The notes: a model not told the origin generated them from the sequence alone. A stretch of 64,000 nucleotides of DNA from Acinetobacter dispersus (GCF_009884975.1 NZ_CP041970.1:868001-932000); one strand, 5' to 3'. Positions 14,961 through 23,077 are shown, counted from the first letter of the stretch. Program-made: numbers and translations.

Positions 14961-16163
14961 ATGTCCGATGCAACGACTAAAACACTTAAACAACTCATTG
15001 AAGCAACTGGTCACAGCCAACGTGAATTCGCAAAAGTGGTCGGAATGAGTACTGCTGGATTAAACCAACTCGTTCTAAAAGGCTGGTTTCCGAAACAGAA
15101 AGATGCTCAAGCAATCATCACAAAAATATTGCTCGAAAAAGGTATTGATCAATTAAGCATCACGGCTGCTTTCAATTTATTGAAAGCAATGAACCCAACA
15201 CCGACACCAACTCAAACACCAATACAACCCAAAAAAATTGAAGTACCTGAAGAGGAAGAAATCATGTTACTCGCAAAACAATCACTAACACAGCAAGCTA
15301 AAAAACAGTTTGGTTTAATTATCAATCCCTTTGTTGGTGATGTGCAGTCACATGACCAGCTCTTCGTCAATGACGACATCAACTACGTTCGTCAGGCAAT
15401 GTACCAAACTGCAAAGCATGGCGGTTTCATTGCCGTATCGGGTGAATCAGGTTCAGGTAAAACAACTTTAAGACTTGATCTTGAGGATCGAATTGCACGT
15501 GAACGTTTACCAATCATTTTGATTGAACCTTACATCATCGCTGCTGAAGATAACGATATTAAAGGCAAAACCCTAAAGTCTGCCCATATTGCTGAAGCAA
15601 TCATTTCGACAATTTCTATGGGTCAAGATAAACCCAAGCAATCAGCTGAAGCTAAATTTCGCCAAGTCCATCAATTGCTAAAAGCGTCAGCTGAAGGCGG
15701 CAATAGTCATGTCATCTTGATTGAAGAAGCTCATAGCTTGCCTATCCCAACCCTTAAACATTTAAAACGTTTCTTTGAACTGAAAAGTGGCTTCAAAAAT
15801 CTATTGTCTATCATTTTGATCGGACAGACAGAGTTGGCAACCAAGCTCAGTGAACGTAATCCACACATTCGTGAAGTGGTTCAACGTTGCGAGAACATCA
15901 CGCTTTCACCACTCACCTTAAATGGTCTTGAGCAGTACTTACAACATCGTGCCCAGTCTATAGACAAAAAGCTTTCAGACATCATCACAGACGATGGCAT
16001 TCAAGCAATCGTGGAGCGTTTAGTTCAATTCGATGGTTCGGGTAATGCAAAGACTTCACTTCTATATCCACTTGCTGTCGGCAACCTCATTACGGGCGCG
16101 ATGAATGCAGCTGCTGCACTTCATGTGCCAGTGATTGACCGCCACGTGATCATGGGAGTGTAA
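14961..16163 (+). CDS. MuB-like AAA+ ATPase, transposition target selector
   Basis: A 400-residue protein. An N-terminal helix-turn-helix (residues about 8-45, GHSQREFAKVVGMSTAGLNQLV) is joined by a Pro/Thr-rich linker (78-92) to an ExeA-type AAA+ domain. Walker A GESGSGKT is at 161-168 and Walker B VILIEEAH at 251-258. By analogy with MuB and the TniB/BcepMu TnpB proteins, it binds target DNA, delivers it to the transposase and protects the phage's own DNA (target immunity). The gene starts 2 bp after the transposase stop. Confidence 0.92.
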   Translation: MSDATTKTLKQLIEATGHSQREFAKVVGMSTAGLNQLVLKGWFPKQKDAQAIITKILLEKGIDQLSITAAFNLLKAMNPTPTPTQTPIQPKKIEVPEEEEIMLLAKQSLTQQAKKQFGLIINPFVGDVQSHDQLFVNDDINYVRQAMYQTAKHGGFIAVSGESGSGKTTLRLDLEDRIARERLPIILIEPYIIAAEDNDIKGKTLKSAHIAEAIISTISMGQDKPKQSAEAKFRQVHQLLKASAEGGNSHVILIEEAHSLPIPTLKHLKRFFELKSGFKNLLSIILIGQTELATKLSERNPHIREVVQRCENITLSPLTLNGLEQYLQHRAQSIDKKLSDIITDDGIQAIVERLVQFDGSGNAKTSLLYPLAVGNLITGAMNAAAALHVPVIDRHVIMGV

Positions 16164-16166
16164 CTC

Positions 16167-16376
16167 ATGGCTGATTTTGCAGACGTAGCAGCAGACATCG
16201 CTCAAACAGATTTAGACCATGCTTTGCAAAATGCAAAGCGTGTGGAATTTACCAGCTACTTCGAGTGTGAATGTGGCACTGAAATTCCAGAACAACGACG
16301 CAGACTTGGCAGTGTGACTTTATGTATTGATTGCCAGTCTGCACTCGAAGCAAAACAAAAACATTTTCGAGGATAG
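16167..16376 (+). CDS. TraR/DksA-type zinc finger protein
   Basis: A 69-residue protein with a four-Cys zinc finger: FECECGTEIPEQRRRLG..TLCIDCQSALE, as in TraR and C4-type DksA. The N-terminal helix carries the acidic DFADVAADIAQTDLDHAL segment near where TraR binds the RNA polymerase secondary channel. It could modulate host transcription early in infection. It starts 3 bp after the ATPase stop. Confidence 0.85.
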   Translation: MADFADVAADIAQTDLDHALQNAKRVEFTSYFECECGTEIPEQRRRLGSVTLCIDCQSALEAKQKHFRG

Positions 16377-16380
16377 CCCT

Positions 16381-16767
16381 ATGGGAACAATGACTCCAGT
16401 AGAAAAAGGCATGGCTGAACGTCAATCATATCGTCATGAAAGATTCAAAATTGAGTTTGCATCAACTCAAACTTTTGAGGTGTTGAACTCTCAATTTCCA
16501 ATCATGGAAATTTTTGAAATGAACAACGGAAAATTTGCAATTTCAACTGTTCAACAAGCTTATGAAGATTGGATTAACGAATTAAAGCCTAGCAAACGTT
16601 CTAACTTTATTAAGGATTTAGACAAGTTACTGAGTGGTGACTATGTCCTTGTCCCTAAGCAACCCACTGTTGAAATGGAAAGAGCTGGCATGAGTGCTGG
16701 TGGCGGTTTTCTATCAATCAAAATTTTTAAAACGATGTGTGCAGCAGCTGAAGGAGCTTCGAAATGA
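16381..16767 (+). CDS. Conserved phage early protein, function unknown
   Basis: A 128-residue protein from ATG 16381, preceded by GAGGA with good spacing; the longer frame from 16327 would run into the TraR-like gene and lacks an SD. The C-terminus (PTVEMERAGMSAGGGFLSIKIFKTMCAAAEGA) resembles the end of small phage proteins of unknown role that share a PTxEMxxAG-type tail. The stop overlaps the next start (ATGA). Confidence 0.65.
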   Translation: MGTMTPVEKGMAERQSYRHERFKIEFASTQTFEVLNSQFPIMEIFEMNNGKFAISTVQQAYEDWINELKPSKRSNFIKDLDKLLSGDYVLVPKQPTVEMERAGMSAGGGFLSIKIFKTMCAAAEGASK

Positions 16768-17120
16768 CAGCTCTCAGACACTACAAATATTTTACCAATA
16801 AAGAGCTTCAGCTTCTTAAGACGATGTACCTCGCAGGTAAGCCATCAACAGAAATTGCAGCGGCAACAAATCGTTCTAAATGTGCAGTTTTAGCAACTAT
16901 TCACAGAATGATACGGACTCAGCAAATCCCTGTAGTTCGAAGCATGGCTGTTATTTGTCTTGGCGGTATTGACGCAGCACAGGAAGCATTACAGAGAGCT
17001 AAAGACAATGGATTCAAAAACATCATTTATTTAACCCCAAAGGACACTATCAGCAACATTACTGCTGAAAAGTTAGAAAAACAAATTTCACGCTACAAGC
17101 TAGCAAGCCACTTACTTTAG
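16764..17120 (+). CDS. Small protein with helix-turn-helix-like N-terminus
   Basis: A 118-residue protein. FTNKELQLLKTMYLAGKPSTEIAAATNRSKCAVLATIHRM (residues 10-50) has the pattern of a GcrA/Myb-like helix-turn-helix. The rest has a GGIDAAQEALQRAKDNGFKNIIYLTPKDTI segment that I cannot place. It is in the early operon, 4-bp overlap with the gene before and 10 bp from DUF3164. Possibly a regulator. Confidence 0.6.
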   Translation: MTALRHYKYFTNKELQLLKTMYLAGKPSTEIAAATNRSKCAVLATIHRMIRTQQIPVVRSMAVICLGGIDAAQEALQRAKDNGFKNIIYLTPKDTISNITAEKLEKQISRYKLASHLL

Positions 17121-17130
17121 GAGCAACACA

Positions 17131-17748
17131 ATGACAATTCACACTATTCCCGAAGGCTATTGGGAAAACTCACAAGGTGCTCTTGTACCTGAAGCCAACG
17201 TCAAAGAAATTGACAAATTGCGCGATCAAACAGTTCGTAAGCTTTTTGAAAAAGTAAATGAAATCCATGAGCTTTTAAAAGATTTCAAAATTCAAAGCTT
17301 TGAAGAAGTAGCCAGCTTTTGCGCCATTTCAGCAGACCAATATGGCGTAACCGTCGGAGGCAGTAAAGGCAATGTCACCCTTCATAGCTTCGACGGGCGT
17401 TTAAAAGTTCAACGCAATATCGCACAGACCATCAACTTTGATGAACGTCTTCAAGCAGCTAAAGAACTGATTGATCAATGTCTTGAAGAATGGACAGAAG
17501 GCAGCCGCGATGAAATTAAAGTCATTATCAGCGCAGCATTTAACGTGGATAAAAAAGGAGAAATTAGTACAGCTAAAGTGCTTGGCTTAAAACGCCATGA
17601 CATCAACCACCCGAAATGGAAGCAAGCAATGCAAGCCATTTCAGACAGCATCAACATTATCGGCAGCAAAGCCTACCTACGTTTTTACAACCGTGATGAC
17701 GCAACTGGTGGTTACTTACCACTATCACTCGACATCGCTTCTATTTAA
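17131..17748 (+). CDS. DUF3164 early phage protein
   Basis: A 205-residue DUF3164 protein. The start IPEGYWENSQGALVPEANVKEIDKLRDQTVRKL is the family signature, and the C-terminal KQAMQAISDSINIIGSKAYLRFYNRD follows. The family is common in Mu-like phages near the transposition genes. Its biochemical role is unknown. The gene has an AGGAG ribosome site and lies within the tightly packed early operon. Confidence 0.9.
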   Translation: MTIHTIPEGYWENSQGALVPEANVKEIDKLRDQTVRKLFEKVNEIHELLKDFKIQSFEEVASFCAISADQYGVTVGGSKGNVTLHSFDGRLKVQRNIAQTINFDERLQAAKELIDQCLEEWTEGSRDEIKVIISAAFNVDKKGEISTAKVLGLKRHDINHPKWKQAMQAISDSINIIGSKAYLRFYNRDDATGGYLPLSLDIASI

Positions 17749-17759
17749 AGGCTCAAGCA

Positions 17760-17894
17760 ATGAAACAACTATCTATTGCAATTATCACCTGTGGATTCAT
17801 CGCAGGAAGCTTAAACGCAACTGGCTTTACTGAATTTGTTTTTGTGCTTTTTGCACTGCTGTCAGCTAGCTCAACTCAATTAAAAGGTAATTGA
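17760..17894 (+). CDS. Small two-helix membrane protein
   Basis: A 44-codon frame (starts MKQLSIAIITCGFIAG) almost entirely hydrophobic, with two short membrane segments. It is 11 bp after DUF3164 and 2 bp before the next small gene, so it fits the operon. No strong SD (GCTCAAGCA upstream) and no family recognised. Confidence 0.4.
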   Translation: MKQLSIAIITCGFIAGSLNATGFTEFVFVLFALLSASSTQLKGN

Positions 17895-17896
17895 TT

Positions 17897-18070
17897 ATGT
17901 ACAGCGTTACTCCAACAGAACCAAAACTAAATGGTGATCCACAAGCTCTCTTTGCTATCCAACGTGAAGATGGAGTTTTAGTCGGTCACTTTTACCATCC
18001 TGAACATGCAGAAATTTCATGTGCAGCACTTAACCAATCATTAGAAACAAAGGATTCAAATCATGAATAA
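17897..18070 (+). CDS. Small hypothetical early protein
   Basis: A 57-codon frame (starts [14 protein letters not shown]) containing [30 protein letters not shown], which looks like a compact beta-hairpin and helix. It overlaps the HU gene start by 8 bp, suggesting translational coupling. Function unknown. Confidence 0.5.
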   Translation: MYSVTPTEPKLNGDPQALFAIQREDGVLVGHFYHPEHAEISCAALNQSLETKDSNHE

Positions 18071-18335
18071 ATCAGAATTAATTAGCCATATTGCAGCAGC
18101 AGCTGGCATTTCTAAAACTCAAGCAACAGCAGCTCTTCAAGCAGTTGAAACGGGTGTGATTGATACATTGGCAAATGGTGGTCAAGTCGCATTAACAGGC
18201 TTTGGTACTTTCAGTGTTAAAGAACGCGCAGCGCGTACAGGTCGCAATCCTAAAACGGGTGAAGAACTTCAAATTAAAGCAAGCAAAGTACCTAGTTTTA
18301 AAGCAGGTAAAGGCTTGAAGGATGCTGTTAATTAA
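18063..18335 (+). CDS. HU-family DNA-bending protein
   Basis: A 90-residue HU/IHF-family protein, complete: [25 protein letters not shown] at the start, the core [26 protein letters not shown] and a C-terminal [11 protein letters not shown]. It bends DNA as a dimer. Mu uses host HU in the transpososome, so a phage-borne copy probably serves assembly of this phage's transpososome. The TAATG overlap couples it to the next gene. Confidence 0.95.
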   Translation: MNKSELISHIAAAAGISKTQATAALQAVETGVIDTLANGGQVALTGFGTFSVKERAARTGRNPKTGEELQIKASKVPSFKAGKGLKDAVN

Positions 18336-18517
18336 TGGCGACCAATACTAAACATTCTGAGTGTGAACTGCGAATGAATGGACTAAGAGTTGAGCGGAAA
18401 TTGAACCTCTGCGGTTTTTTTGAGTGGCACGTTTTGAACGATGCAAATCAAACAATTGCAAAGAATACCGTTCAACAATTTGCGATTGATATAGCACTAA
18501 ACACCCTTCAAGCATAA
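18335..18517 (+). CDS. Small hypothetical early protein
   Basis: A 60-residue protein ([16 protein letters not shown] start) sharing its first base with the HU stop codon. It has KLNLCGFFEWHVLNDANQTIAKN, a plausible small beta-sheet domain, and a C-terminal helix. No family recognised. Confidence 0.5.
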   Translation: MATNTKHSECELRMNGLRVERKLNLCGFFEWHVLNDANQTIAKNTVQQFAIDIALNTLQA

Positions 18518-18522
18518 GCGAA

Positions 18523-18565
18523 ACACAGGCATTCATGCCTGTGTCTGCCAGTCGTCGTGGACTGG
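18523..18565 (+). other. Two tandem hairpins in the early operon
   Basis: ACACAGGCAT/ATGCCTGTGT forms a 10-bp perfect stem with a 2-base loop (18523-18544). CCAGTC/GACTGG forms a second stem with a 6-base loop (18548-18565). No U run follows, so this is not an ordinary terminator. It may act on mRNA stability or on translation of the next gene, which starts at 18589. Confidence 0.5.
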
Positions 18566-18588
18566 TACTGACGAGCAGCGAGGTTTAT

Positions 18589-18855
18589 ATGAAATACATC
18601 ATGTTTAGAAAAGAAATTAACGATCTAGTTGAGCTTATACCAGTCATTTTCCCTAATAAGTTAGTGCATAAAGATATAGCTGATGCCTTGCAAAAGGAAG
18701 TTTTAAAGGACTGCACGATTCACTCTGCTGGATCAATTAGCCCACTTAATTTACTACCAGAAGGACGTTCTGAAACTTTAGGTATTGAGTCGAATCCTGA
18801 AACTGACGAACAGGTAATAAAAATGAACGATTACGGAGCTGGATACTTATGGTAG
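18589..18855 (+). CDS. Hypothetical early protein
   Basis: An 88-residue protein from ATG 18589 (MKYIMFRKEINDLV start), with GCGAGG as its likely SD. An upstream frame from 18535 would begin inside the hairpin pair and is not credible. It contains a short conserved-looking part VELIPVIFPNKLVHKDIADAL and an acidic tail. Proteins with this VFP-like segment are found in phages, but I do not recognise the function. Confidence 0.6.
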   Translation: MKYIMFRKEINDLVELIPVIFPNKLVHKDIADALQKEVLKDCTIHSAGSISPLNLLPEGRSETLGIESNPETDEQVIKMNDYGAGYLW

Positions 18856-18917
18856 CAATTGAAGATTTAGAAAAATTACCCCCTGAAGTTGTAATAAGTA
18901 TTGGAGAGACATCGTGA
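18849..18917 (+). CDS. Possible 22-residue protein
   Basis: A short frame (MVAIEDLEKLPPEVVISIGE) overlaps the end of the previous gene. Its TGA overlaps the GTG start of the next (GTGA), the usual mark of coupled translation. Whether the peptide has a role is unknown. Confidence 0.3.
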   Translation: MVAIEDLEKLPPEVVISIGETS

Positions 18918-19642
18918 ATAAAAAAGAAGTTATCGAAAAAATCAAAAAGTGCTTGGCATTGAGTAAATCAGCCAATCAACATGAAGCAGCAACTGCTTTA
19001 CGCCAAGCCCAAGCATTGATGGAAAAATTTAATATTGATGTAGATGATGCTGAACTTCTAGGCATTCAAGAAGCAATAATAATTGGCAGTGGCTCACGGA
19101 AGCCAACGATTTATGAATCGCGACTTGCAACTGCAATTGCAAGAATGATGGATTGCGAAGTTTTACTTACCCAAAAAATTGAGTTCAATCACGAAAAATT
19201 CTCCTTCAAAAAAATTAACCACTGGAAGTTTATCGGTTTTGATCCTGCACCAGAAATCGCCACTTATGCTTTTGATGTACTGTTTCGTCAACTAAAAAAA
19301 GCGCGTAAAGAGTTTATCGATACATCTTTGAATCGAGTCAAAATCACATCAAATAAAACCAAACGTGCTGACCTATTCTGTGAAGGCTGGGTGATTGAGG
19401 CTATTAAACAGATTAGCAACATTAGTCCTAATAAAGACAAAATCAAACAGATTGACGCTTATATTTCCAAAAAGCATGAAGTTACGACATTTGCACCAGT
19501 AGACCGTAATGAAAAAACCAATATGAATAGTGACCGTAACCAAAATGATTATGGAAATGGTCTAAAAGCTGGAAGAAACGCTCAACTCAATAAAGCTATG
19601 AATGGTGGGCAAGAGTTTGAAAAGTTAGGAGCGAATTCATGA
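18914..19642 (+). CDS. DUF2786 protein
   Basis: A 242-residue protein with the DUF2786 N-terminus VIEKIKKCLALSKSANQHEAATALRQAQALMEKFNID (residues about 5-41). A middle domain follows (ATAIARMMDCEVLL, then KFIGFDPAPEIATYAFDVLFRQLKKARKEF), as in many phage and plasmid DUF2786 proteins. Function is unknown; it may be nucleic-acid related. GTG start with GGAGAG SD. Confidence 0.85.
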   Translation: MNKKEVIEKIKKCLALSKSANQHEAATALRQAQALMEKFNIDVDDAELLGIQEAIIIGSGSRKPTIYESRLATAIARMMDCEVLLTQKIEFNHEKFSFKKINHWKFIGFDPAPEIATYAFDVLFRQLKKARKEFIDTSLNRVKITSNKTKRADLFCEGWVIEAIKQISNISPNKDKIKQIDAYISKKHEVTTFAPVDRNEKTNMNSDRNQNDYGNGLKAGRNAQLNKAMNGGQEFEKLGANS

Positions 19643-19866
19643 GTGAAACTATGAATTGCTTGAGTGTCTTAGCTTTATTTGCTGTTTTTGCCATCGGCTT
19701 AGTTACTTGTTGTGCTGAAGCGAAAAAAGCTTGGGCGGCACGCAAAATTACTGGTCAGACAGTCTTTGAGCGTAAAGCTTATGGTCTCAAAGCAGGATCA
19801 TCTTTAAGCCTTGCAGTACTTGCTTTGATCGGTCTTGCAGACGCAGCTAAGGGAGTGTTCTGGTAA
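19639..19866 (+). CDS. Small membrane protein
   Basis: A 75-residue protein with two membrane segments (about residues 5-24 and 53-70) around a charged loop EAKKAWAARKITGQTVFERKAYG. It overlaps both neighbours by a few bases. No family recognised; a membrane role in early infection is possible. Confidence 0.55.
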   Translation: MSETMNCLSVLALFAVFAIGLVTCCAEAKKAWAARKITGQTVFERKAYGLKAGSSLSLAVLALIGLADAAKGVFW

Positions 19867-20069
19867 TGGGTAAATTTTTACTAGGTTTTATCCTTGCTTG
19901 GTTTCTATGCAATAGATATGTGCATCTTATGATTGCTGAAGAGTGCAGACGACTTGGCGGATTCTTTGTTGATGGCAGTACATTTAAATGCATAGCTATC
20001 GAAAATAATGACGCAGATAAATCTATTCCACAGGTAATTTTGGAATCTGAAAGGAGATCATCAAAATGA
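19866..20069 (+). CDS. Small membrane-anchored or exported protein
   Basis: A 67-residue protein with an N-terminal hydrophobic segment (MGKFLLGFILAWFLCN) followed by a small Cys-containing domain EECRRLGGFFVDGSTFKCIAIE. It starts on the last base of the previous gene (TAATG). Function unknown. Confidence 0.5.
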   Translation: MGKFLLGFILAWFLCNRYVHLMIAEECRRLGGFFVDGSTFKCIAIENNDADKSIPQVILESERRSSK

Positions 20070-20509
20070 AATTCAATAATAAAGCGAACCTGATCAAGCT
20101 GATCCATGTCGCAAAGACGAAGCTTGGTCTAGATGATGAAATCTATCGTGACATTCTCAAAAGTACTACTGGAAAAGACAGTTCTAAACTTTTGACACCA
20201 GCACAACTTGAAGCTGTGCTGGAACGTTTAAAACAACTTGGCTTTGCAGTTGAGTCAAAAGATAAAACTGGTGTTAAAAACTTAGCTGGCGATAAGCAAA
20301 GTAAATTGATCCGTCATTTATGGTTGCAACTTCATCAGGCTGGTGTAGTCAAAAATGGTAGTGAGCAAGCATTGGCAAAGTTTGTAGAAAACCGTGTCCA
20401 TGTGAGTGCATTACAATTTCTGAGTACTAAACATGCCGATATGATCATCAATCATTTGCGTGAGTGGTGTAAACGTTGCGGCATTGAACGTCTCACAATC
20501 GAAGCATAG
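20066..20509 (+). CDS. GemA/Mu gp16-like protein (DUF1018)
   Basis: A 147-residue DUF1018 protein: KANLIKLIHVAKTKLGLDDEIYRDILKSTTGKDSSKLLTPAQLEAVLERLKQLGF, followed by a second helical part with RHLWLQLHQAGVV and a C-terminal MIINHLREWCKRCG. GemA of Mu affects host gene expression and DNA supercoiling. It lies just before the Mor-like activator, matching the gem-mor order of Mu. Confidence 0.9.
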   Translation: MKFNNKANLIKLIHVAKTKLGLDDEIYRDILKSTTGKDSSKLLTPAQLEAVLERLKQLGFAVESKDKTGVKNLAGDKQSKLIRHLWLQLHQAGVVKNGSEQALAKFVENRVHVSALQFLSTKHADMIINHLREWCKRCGIERLTIEA

Positions 20510-20521
20510 GAGATTTAGATT

Positions 20522-20974
20522 ATGGCTTATCGTCCACACATTACAGATGCCCAACAGGTTTTCTCAGACGATGAGATCATTAACTTGATGCCTAAAAATT
20601 TCATATTCATTGCACGTTTGATCAAGGTTGAAAATGCACTGAACTTAATTGATGCTTTTGGTGGGACTAAAATCTTTATTCCAAGACGGCAGGCATTAAA
20701 CGTGAATTCAGAACTTGCTCAAGTGATAGGCTTGAGCAAGCTCCAGATGCTAGCAGATCAACTTGGCAACGAAACTATTGAGATTCCAATGGGGACACCG
20801 ATCACCGTTGCTATGCGAAATAGAGCGATCCGTAAAGATCACGCAGCCAAAATGACCAAACCCCAGCTCGCTCGAAAGTTCAGCGTGACATTACGGACGA
20901 TCCGCAGTGTCATTAATTCAGAAGAGAAGCTCAGCGTCCATGAAAGCCCCAACCTTGATTTATTCAGCGATTAA
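20522..20974 (+). CDS. mor: Mor-family middle/late transcription activator
   Basis: A 150-residue protein of the Mor/C activator family. The dimerisation domain has the signature FGGTKIFIPRR (residues 46-56) and the C-terminal helix-turn-helix is at about 111-132 (MTKPQLARKFSVTLRTIRSVIN). Mor and C of Mu bind dyad sites overlapping the -35 region of promoters that lack a good -35 box. As the last early gene and the only Mor/C-like gene visible, it is the natural candidate to activate the late units that carry the GGAA-N4-TTCC dyad. Confidence 0.88.
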   Translation: MAYRPHITDAQQVFSDDEIINLMPKNFIFIARLIKVENALNLIDAFGGTKIFIPRRQALNVNSELAQVIGLSKLQMLADQLGNETIEIPMGTPITVAMRNRAIRKDHAAKMTKPQLARKFSVTLRTIRSVINSEEKLSVHESPNLDLFSD

Positions 20975-20976
20975 AA

Positions 20977-20999
20977 AAAGCGGACTCACAATCCGCTTT
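20977..20999 (+). terminator. Terminator-like hairpin after the Mor-like gene
   Basis: AAAGCGGA and TCCGCTTT form an 8-bp stem with a 7-base loop right after the activator stop. The following TTTCTCATTTC is only moderately T-rich. It probably ends the early operon. Confidence 0.65.
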
Positions 21000-21030
21000 C
21001 TCATTTCAAAATCTGAAACGCCTTTTCAAA

Positions 21031-21084
21031 TCTCATCCCACTAAGTCCCACAATATCCCAACTAATCCCACAATTATCTCAACA
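21031..21084. mobile_element. Right end of the Mu-like prophage
   Basis: TCCCA occurs at 21036, 21046, 21056 and 21066, exactly one helical turn apart, followed by a degenerate TCTCAACA at 21077-21084. The region lies between the last phage gene and the first host gene. Ending at CA (21084) would fit the TG...CA rule of Mu-like ends. The exact junction and target duplication cannot be confirmed, because the other end is outside the window. Confidence 0.6.
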
Positions 21085-21147
21085 TTCCTGTCTAGTTATA
21101 TTATTCTTACTCATTTTAGCTGAGCTTTTATAAAGGGTGGGAAGAAA

Positions 21148-21939
21148 GTGAAAAAATTATTAATCAGTTCATTGGTTGTGTTGTCAGGTTATAGCTTTGC
21201 TCATGAACCCTATGTTGCACCGCTTGCATATACAACGGAACAAACGCAAGTGACTGTTATATCAGGCTATGCAGAAGAAGCTTTACAAAGTGAATATGCA
21301 TTAAAAAATGCGAAGTTTGAAATTACCGCACCCAATAATACCAAAACCACAATTGAGCCAGATTCTAAGCTCAGTTCGGCAACTGTATTTGACTTGAAAC
21401 TGCCTGAAGCTGGGACTTATACGGTCAAAACCAGTGCCAGTTATCCTTTAAAATATGTGCAAGATCAAAAAGAATGGAAAATGTTCTTTGATATGCCAGC
21501 AGATAAAGCACCTGCAAAAGCTGAGCGTGATTTTGTCATTCCTTCAGATTTAAAAGCGAAAAAATTTACACCTGTTGAAATTACCCGTGAATGGACATTT
21601 TTGACTTATGTGTCTAAAGAGAAGAATACGCCAGTGCAAGCAAGCACAGCACCGATTAAAGTTGAATTTTTAACCCATCCAAGTGAGCTAAAGGCCAATC
21701 AAACGGTGAAAATCAAAGTATCAAAAACCAATCAAGCATTGGCCAATGCCAATGTGGTTATTCGTGCTAAAGGTGCAACTGATAAGCAAGGCATTAGTTT
21801 GAAGACAGCCGCAGATGGCAGTGCTGATTTAGTCTTTGCTAAAGCAGGCGAGTATCTGATTGAAGTCAGTGAAGCTGTGGATGTGAAGCAAAAACCAAGT
21901 AGTCAGTTCTATAGCATTATCAGTGTTGCTGTATACTAA
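21148..21939 (+). CDS. Periplasmic DUF4198 protein
   Basis: A 263-residue exported protein. It has a signal peptide MKKLLISSLVVLSGYSFA, then HEPYVAPLAY, where the His directly after the signal cleavage site is characteristic of DUF4198/NikM-like proteins proposed to bind metal. Two beta-sandwich parts follow. The GTG start has a GGAAG ribosome site. It may bind Ni or Co in the periplasm; this is a family-level inference. The prophage end lies 63 bp upstream, so its native promoter may have been displaced. Confidence 0.8.
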   Translation: MKKLLISSLVVLSGYSFAHEPYVAPLAYTTEQTQVTVISGYAEEALQSEYALKNAKFEITAPNNTKTTIEPDSKLSSATVFDLKLPEAGTYTVKTSASYPLKYVQDQKEWKMFFDMPADKAPAKAERDFVIPSDLKAKKFTPVEITREWTFLTYVSKEKNTPVQASTAPIKVEFLTHPSELKANQTVKIKVSKTNQALANANVVIRAKGATDKQGISLKTAADGSADLVFAKAGEYLIEVSEAVDVKQKPSSQFYSIISVAVY

Positions 21940-21947
21940 GAAGCGGA

Positions 21948-21979
21948 AAGGCTAATTCATCTGAATTAGCCTTTTATTT
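21948..21979 (+). terminator. Rho-independent terminator after the DUF4198 gene
   Basis: AAGGCTAATTC and GAATTAGCCTT form an 11-bp stem with a 4-base loop (21948-21973), followed by TTATTTT. Confidence 0.85.
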
Positions 21980-21990
21980 TGATGTCACTT

Positions 21991-22686
21991 TTATTGATTT
22001 GACTCGTCATCCATTGCATTACTATAAAATTTAACGCCCAATTTAATTCGATCTCGACCATTGCTCATACGCCAGCGATTACTATCTCTGAGCGAATAAA
22101 CACAGCCACAGTATTCCTGTTGATAGAACTCTTCACGTTTGCTGATCTCCAACATACGGACTGCGCCGCCATGTTTACGCCAGTTATAATCCCAATATTG
22201 GATATCTGGATAATGCGCCGCTGCACGCAGACCACAGTCATTGATTTGCTGCATATTCTTCCAACGTGAAATGCCCAGTGAACTACTAATTAAGCTGAAG
22301 CCATTTTCATAGGCATACAACGCGGTGCGTTCAAAGCGCATATCAAAACACATGGTGCAACGAATGCCTTTTTCAGGCTCATTTTCCATGCCTTTGGCAC
22401 GTGCAAACCAGTTATCCGTGTCATAGTCACAATCGATAAATGGAATATTATGCTTCTCAGCAAAGCGAATATTTTCCTCTTTGCGGATTAGGTATTCTTT
22501 GACTGGATGAATATTGGGATTGTAAAAAAAGATCGAAAAGTCGATGCCTGACTCAATCAATGTTTCCATGACTTCACCTGAACACGGTGCACAGCATGAA
22601 TGTAGCAATAGCTTATCGTGTCCTTCAGGTAGGCTGAGTATTTGGCGTTCAAGCGTCTTTTGACTTTGTTGGGTCATCGTAGGCAT
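21991..22686 (-). CDS. queH: Epoxyqueuosine reductase QueH
   Basis: A 231-residue QueH, which performs the last step of queuosine synthesis (epoxyqueuosine to queuosine in tRNA). It has the four-Cys iron-sulfur pattern: HSCCAPCSG near the N-terminus, [13 protein letters not shown] in the middle and YCGCVYS near the end. The start is set at ATG 22686 (MPTMTQQSQ); a TTG-started extension to 22797 adds a non-conserved AT-rich stretch and is doubtful. Confidence 0.9.
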   Translation of the reverse strand: MPTMTQQSQKTLERQILSLPEGHDKLLLHSCCAPCSGEVMETLIESGIDFSIFFYNPNIHPVKEYLIRKEENIRFAEKHNIPFIDCDYDTDNWFARAKGMENEPEKGIRCTMCFDMRFERTALYAYENGFSLISSSLGISRWKNMQQINDCGLRAAAHYPDIQYWDYNWRKHGGAVRMLEISKREEFYQQEYCGCVYSLRDSNRWRMSNGRDRIKLGVKFYSNAMDDESNQ

Positions 22687-23077
22687 GGTCTGCAGCAGGT
22701 AATTGTATATTGTAAAAGTTTTAAAAGCCTGTAGCGGTTGAATTAAATGAAATGTTCTCAGTTCATGCTGAAAATTTTTTAATAAAGATTGGTTCAATCT
22801 TTACACTATTTTTCTTGTTTGGGTTTCAATTTTCTATCCATACGGGAATGTTTGCATCAGCTAAGATCGATAGATCGCATTTAATATAAAAATAAGGAAT
22901 TAAAATCAATGTTGAGACAAGCTCATTAATTTAATGCTAAGATGAATTATATTCAACAAAATCCTTTCTGACCATTTTAAATGGATGGATAACCCAGTAT
23001 TCAAAATCTGATGATGTGTGGTGCTAAGTTTCCCTTAAAAAGAGAAATTTGGAGGATTTAACTGCTAGGCCATTACT
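22687..23077. other. Gap between queH and metR with a MetR box
   Basis: A 391-bp region of low GC with the divergent promoters of queH and metR. The only clear motif is the MetR box at 22943-22955. A GGAGG at 23051-23055 lies too far (23 bases) from the metR ATG to be a normal SD. Confidence 0.5.
22943..22955. promoter_or_regulatory. MetR-type binding site
   Basis: TGAATTATATTCA matches the established MetR consensus TGAA-N5-TTCA exactly and lies 122 bp before metR, consistent with autoregulation. Confidence 0.6.

Noticed and set aside
21031..21084. TCCCA array as a CRISPR or ordinary tandem repeat
   Set aside because: Units are only 10 bp, without spacers of 30 bp, and the position at the phage-host junction fits end-binding sites better.
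22687..22797. TTG-started N-terminal extension of QueH
   Set aside because: The added 37 residues are not part of the QueH family and there is no clear SD; ATG 22686 gives the expected length.
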